From Mucilaginibacter achroorhodeus (lineage in GTDB: Bacteria; Bacteroidota; Bacteroidia; Sphingobacteriales; Sphingobacteriaceae), in contig NZ_VOEI01000004.1 in the NCBI RefSeq assembly GCF_007846095.1, positions 248,001-312,000 of the forward strand: DNA of 64,000 nucleotides, written 5' to 3'. The notes below the pieces were generated by a model. It saw only the letters and a program-made list of their open reading frames with translations, made no database searches and was not told the origin of the DNA. The position numbers were made by a program, and so were the translations under genes. This document shows, piece after piece, positions 27,601 to 36,441 of this stretch (positions within the stretch are counted from its first letter, which is position 1; every line of letters begins with the position of its first letter).

Positions 27601-27807
27601 AATGGCGCGCTCAAGTGGGGTAGCTACGGCCTTGGCACACACCTCGGCGTTGGCACCGGTATAATTTGCCGTTACCGTTACAGATGGCGGCACAATGTCC
27701 GGGAATTGGGTTACCGGCAACTGTATCAGCGCCAGCACACCCAACAGGGTTATAATAAGGGATATGACCAGTGATAACACCGGTCGTTTTATGAATACTT
27801 CAAACAT
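24643..27807 (-). CDS. RND multidrug efflux transporter (HAE1/AcrB family)
   Basis: 1054 residues, the usual AcrB length. N-terminal FIKRPVLSLVISLIITLLGVLAL helix, twelve membrane segments, two large periplasmic loops, and the proton relay in helix 4 (GIVVDNAIVVVEAV with paired Asp replaced in part by D-N, as in the family) plus GLLGKNAILIIEFA in helix 10. Periplasmic PVTQFPDIVPPSVTV is the HAE1 signature. Drives drug export with the proton gradient in complex with the adaptor and outer-membrane factor on either side. 39 bp from the adaptor stop, 1 bp from the OMF start. Confidence 0.96.
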   Translation of the reverse strand: MFEVFIKRPVLSLVISLIITLLGVLALIQLPVTQFPDIVPPSVTVTANYTGANAEVCAKAVATPLERAINGVPGMTYMSTVCSNNGLTVIEIFFNVGIDPDQAAVNVQNRVSTIIDELPEEVIKAGVTTEKEVNSMLMYLNVMSKDSTLDEKFIYNFADINVLQELKRIDGVGRAEIMGAKEYAMRVWLKPDRMSAYHISTDEVIAAIRAQNVEAAPGSTGQSSDKSPQLLQYTLRYPGKFFEPDQYKNIVLKADSSGTVLKLYQVADVEFGALTYGMISKTDGRPSASIMIKQRPGSNAREVINNIKSRMAELKETQFPSGMEYNVNYDVSRFLDASIHEVLRTLVEAFILVFIVVYLFLQDFRSTLIPALAVPVALIGTLFFMQMLGFSINLLTLFALVLAIGIVVDNAIVVVEAVHVKMAEEHLSPMDATLSAMKSISGAIVAITLVMSAVFVPVAFMTGPVGVFYRQFSLTLAISIVISGVNAVTLTPALCAIMLKPHDASKPSKGLLGRFFTGFNKRYDGVQNKYSGLITRIAGRRIVTVAMLLFFLAATWGLSAILPTGFIPTEDQGVIYANITTPPGATVERTEQIMSAIQEQSKQIPEIESVSTLAGYSLVNSVAGASYGMVMINLKPWEERDKSIAKITDELTQKTRFLTDASIQFFPPPTVPGFGNSSGFEIRVLDKTGTGDLQKTAAVTNKFLADLNATEQVDGAFSSFDANFPQYMISVDQVMAAKKGITIDEAMSTLQTLMGSFYASNFIRFGQLYKVMVQASPEFRTKPEDVLQLMIKNKHGEMVPFSTFISMKRVFGPEQLTRYNMYTSAMVTGDAAPRYSSGDAISTIKTVADKSLPKGYTFEWSGMTREQILSGSQVIYIFIICLIFVYLLLSAQYESFLLPIPVILSLPTGIFGAFFFLKILGLENNIYAQVALVMLIGLLGKNAILIIEFAVQRQREGLTVLQAAVEGAVSRLRPILMTSLAFVAGLIPLCIASGAGALGNRSIGTAAAGGMLFGTIFGLILIPGLYVIFASIGQKKKKAPATAHQIVEVPENVN

Positions 27808-27846
27808 GTTTACTATTGCTAATAATTACATCAAAAAATGAAAGAC

Positions 27847-28992
27847 TTACTTGTCTTGCGTTTTCATGGCAAGCAGATTTTTTGGCGGCGCAACCGGTTT
27901 AATGGTCATGCCGTCACGTGCGTTTTGGGCACCTTCAAGCAGTATGCGTTCGCCGGGTTTAAGGCCATCTTTTACCACGTAATAGCTTGCTAAACGGGTA
28001 ATGGGCTTAAATGCCTGCATGTGTAATTTATTGGCGCCGTCTACCGTGTAAACGTAGCTTTTGTCCTGTATATCAAATACGGCTTGCTGCGGCAGCAAAA
28101 TCACGCTATCCATCTCTGTAGTGATGTAAAGCTTTGCTGATGCGCCGTGTCTAAGCAGTTTATTGGGATTAGGGAAACGCGCGCGGAAATCTATCGAGCC
28201 CGTGCTTTGCTCTATCTGTCCTTCAACTGTTTCTATTTTGCCGGGATGGCCATATTTGCTGCCATCAGATAGAACAAGTTTTACATCCTCATCATCTTTA
28301 CTGGTTGCGTTACGGCGCGCGCGTTCATAGCGCAGGTATTCATTTTCAGGAAAACTGAAATAAGCGAACACCTGTGTGATATCGCTGATGTTGGTAAGCA
28401 AAGCGCCTTCCTCCATCAAACTACCGGCCTTAAGCGGGATACGGTCTATGATACCATCAAAAGGTGCACGCAGGCTGGTATAAGCAATGTGGTTGTTGGC
28501 GCTTTGCACGGCACTGCGGGCTTCTTCGATGGTGGCCCTATCCGCATTGAGTTTTGCTTCGGCAACGTCTAATTCTGATTTGGAGATAACGTTTTTGTTA
28601 ACCAGCATTTTGATGCGTTCCATCTCTACCTCGGTAGCACGGGCGGCAGCTTGGGCGTTGCTTAGGGCAGCCTTAGCCTTGCTGAGCATCACGCGGAACT
28701 CTTCATCGTTTATTTTGAACAGAAGCTGGCCCTTTTTTACGGCCATACCTTCGTCTACAAATATCTTCTCTAAAAACCCTTTAACGCGGGTACGTACCTC
28801 TACGTTTTTAATGGCCTGTATATCGGCTACGTAACCGGTTTGCAAAACGGTGTCTGTTTGTTTAAGGGTGTAAACCGGGAAGCTTGGTGCTTCATCTTTC
28901 TTTTTGTCGCTGGCATTACCGCCTGCGCATCCGTATATAAATATTGTTAAAGCCGCCAGCATGGCATATACCGGCGCATATATCTTTCTCAT
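27847..28992 (-). CDS. RND efflux periplasmic adaptor (membrane fusion protein)
   Basis: 381 residues with a lipoprotein signal (lipobox YGC, Cys about 22). The adaptor layout is visible: first lipoyl half VEVRTRVKGFLEKIFVDEGMAVKKGQLLF (split, about 65-93), an alpha hairpin (about 95-160), the second lipoyl half YTSLRAPFDGIIDRIPLKAGSL, a beta-barrel, and a membrane-proximal domain ending GLKPGERILLEGAQNARDG. First gene of the three-gene pump operon. Length and order match Mex/Acr type systems. Confidence 0.94.
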   Translation of the reverse strand: MRKIYAPVYAMLAALTIFIYGCAGGNASDKKKDEAPSFPVYTLKQTDTVLQTGYVADIQAIKNVEVRTRVKGFLEKIFVDEGMAVKKGQLLFKINDEEFRVMLSKAKAALSNAQAAARATEVEMERIKMLVNKNVISKSELDVAEAKLNADRATIEEARSAVQSANNHIAYTSLRAPFDGIIDRIPLKAGSLMEEGALLTNISDITQVFAYFSFPENEYLRYERARRNATSKDDEDVKLVLSDGSKYGHPGKIETVEGQIEQSTGSIDFRARFPNPNKLLRHGASAKLYITTEMDSVILLPQQAVFDIQDKSYVYTVDGANKLHMQAFKPITRLASYYVVKDGLKPGERILLEGAQNARDGMTIKPVAPPKNLLAMKTQDK

Positions 28993-29084
28993 TGATGTGG
29001 GTGCTGTAAATTAATTTAAAGCGGCTTGCGCCGCAAAACGTAAAAAACTACTTATGCAGTTTAGGTGAAGTTTTTACAGCCAGA

Positions 29085-29471
29085 TCAAAAAGGACTTAAA
29101 CGGAAGAGGTGCTGGTATTGGGCAAGGGAAAAGGTGCGGTGTAAGAAAAAGCTTAAATTGTTTATGCGGATATGCTGCACAAAATTGGCACAGGCAAAAA
29201 CTTCCGCAACAGGCAGGTTGGCAATAAAATGAAACTCGTTACCTGATGTGTACCGACTGCGAACATTTATTTTATGCTGCTCCTGGTCTTCTTTTTTGCA
29301 TTTGCCGGGGTAGCTGATTAGAAATGCCAGTAACGTATCGTCGTTAAAGCATTCGCTTATACTGCATTCATCCCCAAAATCGTGATTTTCAAACGGATTT
29401 GTTGGATGAAAGCACACCAAAGCATTGATGAGCCATGCACAAAGTAAATATGTGGTCCACTTTTTTAGCAT
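29085..29471 (-). CDS. Hypothetical small exported protein upstream of the efflux operon
   Basis: 128 residues, not recognised. The first 20 residues are hydrophobic with a basic start and look like a signal peptide. Six Cys residues (about 12, 20, 36, 41, 58, 94) are unusual for such a short protein. It ends HLFRLSPF. It reads the same way as the pump genes and its stop is 92 bp before the adaptor start, so it could be co-transcribed. Coding potential rests on length, signal peptide and place only. Confidence 0.5.
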   Translation of the reverse strand: MLKKWTTYLLCAWLINALVCFHPTNPFENHDFGDECSISECFNDDTLLAFLISYPGKCKKEDQEQHKINVRSRYTSGNEFHFIANLPVAEVFACANFVQHIRINNLSFFLHRTFSLAQYQHLFRLSPF

Positions 29472-29597
29472 TGTTCAGAGCATCCTTAACAGAAACCGGC
29501 AGATTTGGTTTCAAACAACGCGAAGTTACTAATTTATAGTGTGAATTGTACACACATACCTGTTATTTTGGTAAATGTTACAATGCAAACAGCTTTA

Positions 29598-32500
29598 TTA
29601 CGCTTTGTTTTTGATTGGAATTGTGAACCAGAATGTTGAACCAATATTTGCTTTGCTTTCCACGCCAATTTCTCCTTTATGGCGTTTGATGATCTCAGCA
29701 GAGATATAAAGCCCCAAACCTAAACCAGAAACGTGACTTGATGACTCCTGTACACGGTAGAACCTATCGAACAGGAAATCCTTTTTATCATCAGGTATGC
29801 CTATACCAAAATCAGTTACACTCACTTTGAAGTTTTTATCATCAATGTCACATGTAATGGTAACCTTATCAGCCTTTGGCGAGTACTTTATAGCGTTGGT
29901 TAAAAAGTTGGTTACTACCTGCTCAAGGCGCACCTTATCTGCATGCACCCGCATTTCACAGTCGGCTTTAAATTCTATTCTGTGAGTTGAATTTTGTGCG
30001 TAAACTTCTTCCATGCATTCTTTTACCATAGCAGCTGCATCAAAGTCGTCATAGTTCAACACCATTTTGCCTTCCTGTATCTTGGTTACATCAAGCAGGT
30101 CGTCAACCAGTGTGGTAAGCTTACCGGTTTGTTTGTTAGCCTTATCAATGAATGATGCAAGCGTGGCGTCTTTACCTTCGGCTTTGTCTATCATGCGTTT
30201 AAGGATCTGTAATGACCCCTTTATGCTGGTAATAGGCGTTTTAAGCTCATGGCTGGCAATGCTCATAAACTCGTCCTTCTTCTGCATCAGCTCTTCTGCT
30301 GCCTGGCGGCCTTTTATCAGGTCGGTAACGTCAAAACCGAAGAACGCAATACCATCTACGCCGCCATCTTCTGCAAACACCGGGGCGTAAATAAAATCGA
30401 ACCAGCAATCTTTCTTTTCGCCTGTTTTGTGATCAAAGCGGTAAACATGAAAAGCGTTTTTTACAACTGTCTTCCCTGTTTTAAATACGTGACGCTCTAC
30501 TTTGAAAAGTTCCGAATCTTTCAGTTCAGGATGTACATCTAAACTTTTGCGGCCTAAGTAGCTTTTTTGCCCATCAAATTTCTCAAAGGCTTTGTTTACA
30601 AATTCGTAAATAAGATCGGGCCCGCGTTTAATGGTAATGAGGGCAGGGGCATTGGTGAAAATGCTATAGAACTCGTCCTGCTGTTTTTTAACCAGCTGCA
30701 GCAGCTCTTTTCTGCGGCTCTCTGCCTGTTTCTGTTTGGTTATATCAATAATATAACTTACAGAGTTTATCGGGGTATCATCTTGCCTTAACACAGCTGA
30801 CCCCATTAGTACCCACAAACGATCGCCATTATGTTTGCGGTACTGCTTTTCAAACGGCGGTACAACACCATGTTGCTTTAATTGTTCAACTGCCCAAAGG
30901 CTTATTTCGTGATACTCTTCGGGTGTGATTTCTTTCCAGTTCAGCGGGTCGGCTTCAACTTCCTCGCGGGTATAGCCTAACATATTCAGGAAAGCATCGT
31001 TGGTTTCAATGATGCGGCCATCCATGTTAGAGAACACCATACCTATCATATTACTCTCAAATACCTTTCTGAATTTGCTTTCGCTTTCATCCAGGCGTTT
31101 TTCGGTTTCAATAAGTCGGCTGATATCTATTATTGACCCTACTAAACGGTAAGGCGTTTTAAATTCATCTTCCAGTATGCTGCAACGATCTAAAATAGTG
31201 GCGTATTTTCCATCTGCTTTTAAAAAGCGATATTCTGCCGTCCACTGGTCCTGGTGGTTATTTATAGCACTGTAAATGCTTTTTTGCACACGTTCGCGGT
31301 CTTCCGGATGGATCTTCTCAAACCAGTTATTTACGTCGGCTATCTCATCGTTAATTTCATAACCAAACATGGTTGCGAAATTTTCGCTGCGCCACATGGT
31401 GTTATTAACCAGGCTCCAATCCCAAATGGTATCATTGGTGGCCTTTGATACCAGCTTAAAGCGCTCTTCACTTTCGGTAAGTTCACGCGTGCGGTCAAGC
31501 ACACGCTGCTCAAGCTCGTTGTTAAGGTTTCGCAGGCCTTCACGGGCGGTGATGAGTTCGTTGTAATTATGCTTAAGTTTTTGCTCGCCCTGTTTGCGCT
31601 CGGTAATGTTAGTTAAGCTGATCACAAAACCATCATTCATTTTACCTAAAACCGCCTGGAACCACCTATCATCTGCTGTTTTAAGCTCTGTCTCGATAGG
31701 TTTGCCGCCAGTAGCTATTTTTACATACTGATCAAAACTTACCAGGTTACCCAAATCAGGGAATTCTTTTATTGACGGATGGCGCTCCATGCTCGCTGCA
31801 TCCTTTTTGAGGATATCAAGTGCAGCGTTATTGTAAGCTATGCAATTAAAATCAACAGCCTTACCAATTTGATTATGCACCTGCCTGAAAGCTAGTATGG
31901 CGGCGGAGCTCGCATTAAATACACCGTTGATAATGTTATTAAGCTCGGTGATAACCGATATATCAACAAAAGAGATCACTACACCATCAGCGCTTTTATC
32001 CTTTTTTAGGTAAGGCATAATGCGCATCAGGTTGTTTTTGCCGTTAAGCAATTCTATTTCCTTTTCAATTACCTGGCCGCTGGCAAGTACGGTGTGGATA
32101 TCATTGGTGAGGTTATCGTATTTGATATTGCTTGATATGTGGTTGATAGGGCGGCCGATATCCGCCTCTATCAGGTTCACCATTTTTACGGCAGCAGGGT
32201 TAAACTTACGGATGCGCAAGTTGGCATCAATAAAGATTTGGCCTATATCGGTGCTCCTAAAGTAGTTATCAAGGTCCTCATTCAGCTCAAGCAGCTCGCG
32301 GATCTTTAGCTGATGCTCAGTATTAAGCGTGTGCAACTCCTCGTTAAGCGATTGCAACTCTTCGTTTCCTGATTGCAGTTCTTCATTGGCAGACAATAAC
32401 TCCTCATTGCTTGATTGCAATTCCTCGTTAGTGGTCTCCATTTCCTCAACGGCCATTTGCAGGTTAACACGGGTTTCGCTAAGCTCAGCCTCCATCTCCA

Positions 32501-34445
32501 TCAGATACTCGCTCTGATGCTCGCCTGCAACCGGCGGCAGCTCAATACCGTCTTTTGGCTGATGTTCTGTTTTAGCCTCGGTGAACATCAGCAAGGTGTA
32601 ACCGTTTGGTGATCGCGTATCAGGCGGCTTAACGGTTATCTGTAATAATATATCTTCTTTGCCGCGTTTAATACGCACACGGTTAACGTGCGTTTTTTTA
32701 TTCTCTTTCCACGCTTTGCGGATAGCCGTGTTTAGCACCACTGATACCTCCCGGCTAAGCATGTTCAATATATTCAGATCAAGCTTTTTATTTGGCAGGG
32801 TAAGGAACTGGTTAAAGTTGCCAATGGTTTCCTTAACGGTGTACGTTTTGTCTATAAAAATACCTACTGTACCAAACTCCTCTAATATCAGGTCGCGAAA
32901 CTCCTCATCCAGCGAGCGTGATGTTTCGCCGTTTTGAAAAGGCAGTTTTTTGTCCGCATACCGCAAGTTTGGCGTTACGGAGGTGTAGGTGTGATGTAAA
33001 CCGTAGTTGATAGTGCCGGTTTTCTGGTAGATCTTCCATTTGCCACTTATTTCGGTTAAGCCTTCCTTTAAGCTTGTGGCATTTTCGCTCGAACCTAAAA
33101 ATAAATAGCCGTTCCTGTTAAGAGAATAGTGGAAAGTTGATAACACCTTTTGCTGTAACAACGTGTTCATGTAAATGAGCATGTTACGGCACGTTACCAG
33201 ATCGTTTTTAATAAACGGTGGCGATTTTATGACGTTGTGTTTGGCAAAAACAATTTGCCTGCGTATAGATGGAAGAACAGAATAGCCTTTATTTTCTTTA
33301 ATAAAATACTTTTTCAGTAAAACCGGTGGTATCTCTTTTGCGATTGTTAACGGATACCTGTTGCGTGATGCGATCTCTATGCTTGATTCATCTACGTCTG
33401 TGGCAAATATCTTCAGCTCTAATTTTTTGCCGGTTTTCTGCAACTCCTCATTAAACAGGATGGCTATAGAGTATGCTTCTTCACCGGTACTGCAGGCGCA
33501 CACCCATATTTTAAGCATTTCCCCGTCAACTTTACCGTCAACCAGTTTAGGGATGATATCCTTAGCAAGAATATCAAATGCAGGCTGATCGCGAAAGAAC
33601 TTCGTTACATTGATCAAAAAGTCTTTAGCAAGCAGTTTTACCTCTGAAGGTTTCTCATGCAGCAGGGTAACATAGTCTTTTAATTCCTTTACATTCACCG
33701 CAGCCATGCGCCTGTCAATCCGCCTCAAGATTGTTGGCGTTTTATACAGGTTAAAATCCTGGCCACTACCGTTATGCACCAGTTTAAATATCTCGTTCAT
33801 TACGGTATCATCCGGGTGCGTCTCTTCTAACGGCGGTTTGTGATTTTGGCTTACATAGTTATAAACCTCGGTATGCATGGTATCGGGTGCCAATATGTAA
33901 TCGGCATTGCCTGATGTGATGGCGCTGTTAGGCATACCATCAAACTTGGCTGTTGCTGGGTCTTGTACGATAACCATGCCGCCGCATTCTTTTACCGCTT
34001 CAATACCTTTTGTACCGTCTGTACCGGTGCCGGATAGAATGATAGCGATAGCCTTGTCTTTTTGATCCTTAGCAAGTGTGAACAAGAAGGTATCAATAGC
34101 GGTATTAGGCGATTTATCGGCGATTTTATCTGCCAGGCGCAGCCTGCCGCCGCGTATGGTCATTAATTTTTTTGTAGGTATGATGTATACGCAATCGCGC
34201 TGCAGGGTGGTGTTATCTTCTGCTTCATACACCTTCATGTGGGTGTGTTTTGAAACTAACTCGACCAGTAAACTTTTATAATCCGGTGATAAGTGTTGTA
34301 TTACAACAAATGTAAAACCGGAATTTGGCGGCATGTGGTCAAAAAACTCATGAATAGCCTCAAGCCCACCGGCAGAAGCGCCGATAGCAATTATATAATG
34401 CTCCAGTATTTTATCCTCCGGAAATTTCACCCTGCTATCTTTCAA
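29598..34445 (-). CDS. CheB-CheR-multi-PAS sensor histidine kinase, probable output partner of a phytochrome
   Basis: 1615 residues. CheB methylesterase part (about 15-200) keeps its triad: Ser24 (GASAGG), His51 (QHLSP) and Asp143 (GTGTDGT). CheR methyltransferase part (about 215-480) shows VCACSTGEEAYS, FATDVDESSIEIA and VTCRNMLIYM. A Glu/Asn/Leu-rich coiled coil (about 645-725; repeated NEELQS) leads to several PAS/PAC domains (about 735-1370), then HisKA with phospho-acceptor His1399 (SHELKTP) and HATPase_c with NAIKYSP, DFGIGIP and GLGLGL boxes. Start codon is TTG, 8 bp after the phytochrome stop; no ATG fits. Cytoplasmic, no membrane helix. Acts likely as the kinase for the upstream light sensor. 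Confidence 0.92.
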   Translation of the reverse strand: MKDSRVKFPEDKILEHYIIAIGASAGGLEAIHEFFDHMPPNSGFTFVVIQHLSPDYKSLLVELVSKHTHMKVYEAEDNTTLQRDCVYIIPTKKLMTIRGGRLRLADKIADKSPNTAIDTFLFTLAKDQKDKAIAIILSGTGTDGTKGIEAVKECGGMVIVQDPATAKFDGMPNSAITSGNADYILAPDTMHTEVYNYVSQNHKPPLEETHPDDTVMNEIFKLVHNGSGQDFNLYKTPTILRRIDRRMAAVNVKELKDYVTLLHEKPSEVKLLAKDFLINVTKFFRDQPAFDILAKDIIPKLVDGKVDGEMLKIWVCACSTGEEAYSIAILFNEELQKTGKKLELKIFATDVDESSIEIASRNRYPLTIAKEIPPVLLKKYFIKENKGYSVLPSIRRQIVFAKHNVIKSPPFIKNDLVTCRNMLIYMNTLLQQKVLSTFHYSLNRNGYLFLGSSENATSLKEGLTEISGKWKIYQKTGTINYGLHHTYTSVTPNLRYADKKLPFQNGETSRSLDEEFRDLILEEFGTVGIFIDKTYTVKETIGNFNQFLTLPNKKLDLNILNMLSREVSVVLNTAIRKAWKENKKTHVNRVRIKRGKEDILLQITVKPPDTRSPNGYTLLMFTEAKTEHQPKDGIELPPVAGEHQSEYLMEMEAELSETRVNLQMAVEEMETTNEELQSSNEELLSANEELQSGNEELQSLNEELHTLNTEHQLKIRELLELNEDLDNYFRSTDIGQIFIDANLRIRKFNPAAVKMVNLIEADIGRPINHISSNIKYDNLTNDIHTVLASGQVIEKEIELLNGKNNLMRIMPYLKKDKSADGVVISFVDISVITELNNIINGVFNASSAAILAFRQVHNQIGKAVDFNCIAYNNAALDILKKDAASMERHPSIKEFPDLGNLVSFDQYVKIATGGKPIETELKTADDRWFQAVLGKMNDGFVISLTNITERKQGEQKLKHNYNELITAREGLRNLNNELEQRVLDRTRELTESEERFKLVSKATNDTIWDWSLVNNTMWRSENFATMFGYEINDEIADVNNWFEKIHPEDRERVQKSIYSAINNHQDQWTAEYRFLKADGKYATILDRCSILEDEFKTPYRLVGSIIDISRLIETEKRLDESESKFRKVFESNMIGMVFSNMDGRIIETNDAFLNMLGYTREEVEADPLNWKEITPEEYHEISLWAVEQLKQHGVVPPFEKQYRKHNGDRLWVLMGSAVLRQDDTPINSVSYIIDITKQKQAESRRKELLQLVKKQQDEFYSIFTNAPALITIKRGPDLIYEFVNKAFEKFDGQKSYLGRKSLDVHPELKDSELFKVERHVFKTGKTVVKNAFHVYRFDHKTGEKKDCWFDFIYAPVFAEDGGVDGIAFFGFDVTDLIKGRQAAEELMQKKDEFMSIASHELKTPITSIKGSLQILKRMIDKAEGKDATLASFIDKANKQTGKLTTLVDDLLDVTKIQEGKMVLNYDDFDAAAMVKECMEEVYAQNSTHRIEFKADCEMRVHADKVRLEQVVTNFLTNAIKYSPKADKVTITCDIDDKNFKVSVTDFGIGIPDDKKDFLFDRFYRVQESSSHVSGLGLGLYISAEIIKRHKGEIGVESKANIGSTFWFTIPIKNKA

Positions 34446-34453
34446 TTTTAAGA

Positions 34454-35971
34454 CTATGCGTTATGCGTTGTAAATTCATATACGAAACTTCTCATATTCT
34501 CAGCTATGCCAATTTCTTCTTTTTTCCATGGCTCAGAGGTATTATGAACCGTTTCTTGCCAAAGCTTAAACGAATTTCTTGGATGGTAGTTTTTGCCATC
34601 TGGCTCAAAATTTATGGCTTTGTTAGGGTTGCCACCCCATTTTATGGTTTGTTTAACCTCGGGCCTAAAGGCAACAATGTAGTCGCCTGTGGCGCTGTTA
34701 ACAGGTATAGCCAATGCGCCGCTTGCTATATCAGCAAAGGGCAGGGCTTCGTCATAAATGGATGAGAGATGATCGCTTACAAAAAGTTTGTTTACGTTTT
34801 TGCTTTGCAGCCATAATACCATATTCTCCAAAAAGTCATTATCAGGCGTATTGCCGGCTTTGTAAAGTTTACCTTTTATAGATGCAGCTACGCCACCGGC
34901 GTTAAGTACATCCATCAGGTTAAGTTCGGCATCATTCAGTAATCCTGCAAGCAGGTCACCTTCGGCATAAACCTGGGCAATTAGGTTTGTTTGTTTCTTT
35001 TGCAGGTCTGCCTCAAACTCAAAGTTCTCCTTATATAATATTGTAGTTATCTTATTTGAAACTACTGATGATATCAACTCGCAAACGCTGCAAAGTTCAA
35101 AACTGAGGTAGCGCGGCGTTAGATGATGGCAGGCGATAAGCCCCCAAAGTTGCCCGTTGTGTATCACCCTGAATGACATGCTTGCCTGGACGTTCATGTT
35201 TTTCAAATACTCCAGGTGAACGGCAGCCACACCGCGCAGGTTGCAATCGCTCAGATCAATAAATGTGTTTGTTTTTGGGTTGATAACAGGGTAGAGGCGT
35301 ACCGGTTTAAAATCCCTGTCTGGTATTAAGCGGTAAGCATTTTTAAGATAAAGCTGCCTTGCCTGCTTTGGCACATCTGATGCCGGAAAGGTGTGGCCCA
35401 TGTAATTTTCCAGGCCCTCATCCTGCACTTTGTCCTCGGCAATAACGGTGCCGTTCCAGTCAGGATCAAAGTGGTACATCATAATGCCATCAAACCCGGT
35501 TAGCTTGCGTAGTTCAGTTACGGCTACTTGGCTTACATTCTCTATGGTATCGGCCTGCTCAATGGCGGCCATAGCGTATTTTACTTCTTCAAAAACGTTG
35601 GCGAAACTCCGTTCGGCAGCTACGGAAGGTTTTTCCAGCTCTAAAATAATATAACCGGGTTTAAAATGCACCAATGCATGTACCTTGGTGCCACCTATAA
35701 CAAATGTTGCAGGTACTTTATCTTTAACAGTATCCCCAAAACGCTCCTGTAATTTAACGATTGCAGTTGTATCGGCATAGGTTGCAAGTGGCGTGTTGAC
35801 CACATCGGACGCAGGCTTATCAAGCAGCTCGGATATGTTTTCGCTTGCTTGTATCACATCAAGCGACTCGCTGTCAACAACCAGCAGGTAACCGTAGGAT
35901 TGTATTACGTTGATATGATTAAGGGGAAGGCTTCCGCAGAAATCCGAATCGTAATTCTTTTTTTTGTCCAT
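34454..35971 (-). CDS. Bacteriophytochrome photosensory core (PAS-GAF-PHY) without a kinase domain
   Basis: 505 residues. PAS (about 8-115), GAF (about 130-295) and PHY (about 305-490). Chromophore features are all kept: Cys12 in FCGSLPLNHINVIQSYG at the bacteriophytochrome biliverdin-binding place, PASDVP at 196-201, His252 in RGVAAVHLEYL, CHH at 281-283, and the tongue motif PRNSF at 464-468. These match DrBphP Asp207, His260, His290 with a constant offset. IQSYG replaces the usual IQPHG. The chain ends after PHY: no HisKA or HATPase. Start ATG 35971 is preferred over GTG 35974. The kinase gene follows by 8 bp. No haem oxygenase gene is in the window. Confidence 0.93.
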   Translation of the reverse strand: MDKKKNYDSDFCGSLPLNHINVIQSYGYLLVVDSESLDVIQASENISELLDKPASDVVNTPLATYADTTAIVKLQERFGDTVKDKVPATFVIGGTKVHALVHFKPGYIILELEKPSVAAERSFANVFEEVKYAMAAIEQADTIENVSQVAVTELRKLTGFDGIMMYHFDPDWNGTVIAEDKVQDEGLENYMGHTFPASDVPKQARQLYLKNAYRLIPDRDFKPVRLYPVINPKTNTFIDLSDCNLRGVAAVHLEYLKNMNVQASMSFRVIHNGQLWGLIACHHLTPRYLSFELCSVCELISSVVSNKITTILYKENFEFEADLQKKQTNLIAQVYAEGDLLAGLLNDAELNLMDVLNAGGVAASIKGKLYKAGNTPDNDFLENMVLWLQSKNVNKLFVSDHLSSIYDEALPFADIASGALAIPVNSATGDYIVAFRPEVKQTIKWGGNPNKAINFEPDGKNYHPRNSFKLWQETVHNTSEPWKKEEIGIAENMRSFVYEFTTHNA

Positions 35972-36259
35972 CACAAAATTTAATCGAGTGCAGCTATCTG
36001 TTTAAATAAAATAGCGTAAAGGATACCGTTATGGGCTAATGCCGAAAACAAAAATAACGCTGAGATGTAAGTATAAACAGATGTGTGGCTAAGGTATTAT
36101 TTAATTATAAATAAAACAAAATGCATAAGCACAACTTACGAGAGTATATTAACTCTTAACATAAAAATTAACTTCGTGACGAAAGTTATTCATCTCATAA
36201 TCTGCTTTTAACATTACCCTTAAACTAAGCGGGTAAGTTTGTGTTATAACATAAAACCA
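35972..36259. other. Intergenic region, divergent promoters expected
   Basis: 288 bp of AT-rich sequence with no gene. A TAnnTTTG-type box on the minus strand (TATTTTTG, 36056-36049) could serve the phytochrome operon but has no paired -33 box. Nothing else is seen. Confidence 0.4.
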
Positions 36260-36418
36260 ATGGAAATGGGCTATTCATCACTTGATCTTATAATGCTGCT
36301 GATAGCCGGGCTGGTTATCTGGGCAGCCTCGCGCGTGCCGGTAAAAAAAGACGAGTCGCACCGCCGTACAATGCGCAGCAGGCTTAAAGAAAAACACCAG
36401 CACTCCCATTCTTTATAA
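36260..36418 (+). CDS. Small single-pass membrane protein, hypothetical
   Basis: 52 residues: a short N-terminus, one membrane helix (about 8-24: SLDLIMLLIAGLVIWAAS), then a strongly basic and His-rich tail ending HQHSHSL. It is placed 23 bp before the glycosyltransferase start and reads the same way, so may be co-transcribed. Not recognised. Too short for firm calling; codon use is like the neighbours. Confidence 0.45.
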   Translation: MEMGYSSLDLIMLLIAGLVIWAASRVPVKKDESHRRTMRSRLKEKHQHSHSL

Positions 36419-36441
36419 TATCTGCTGAAAGGGACTTTTTT

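Noticed and set aside
36148..36200. Short inverted repeat AACTTCG/CGAAAGTT upstream of the small membrane protein
   Set aside because: Imperfect, short and isolated; chance occurrence is likely in AT-rich DNA.
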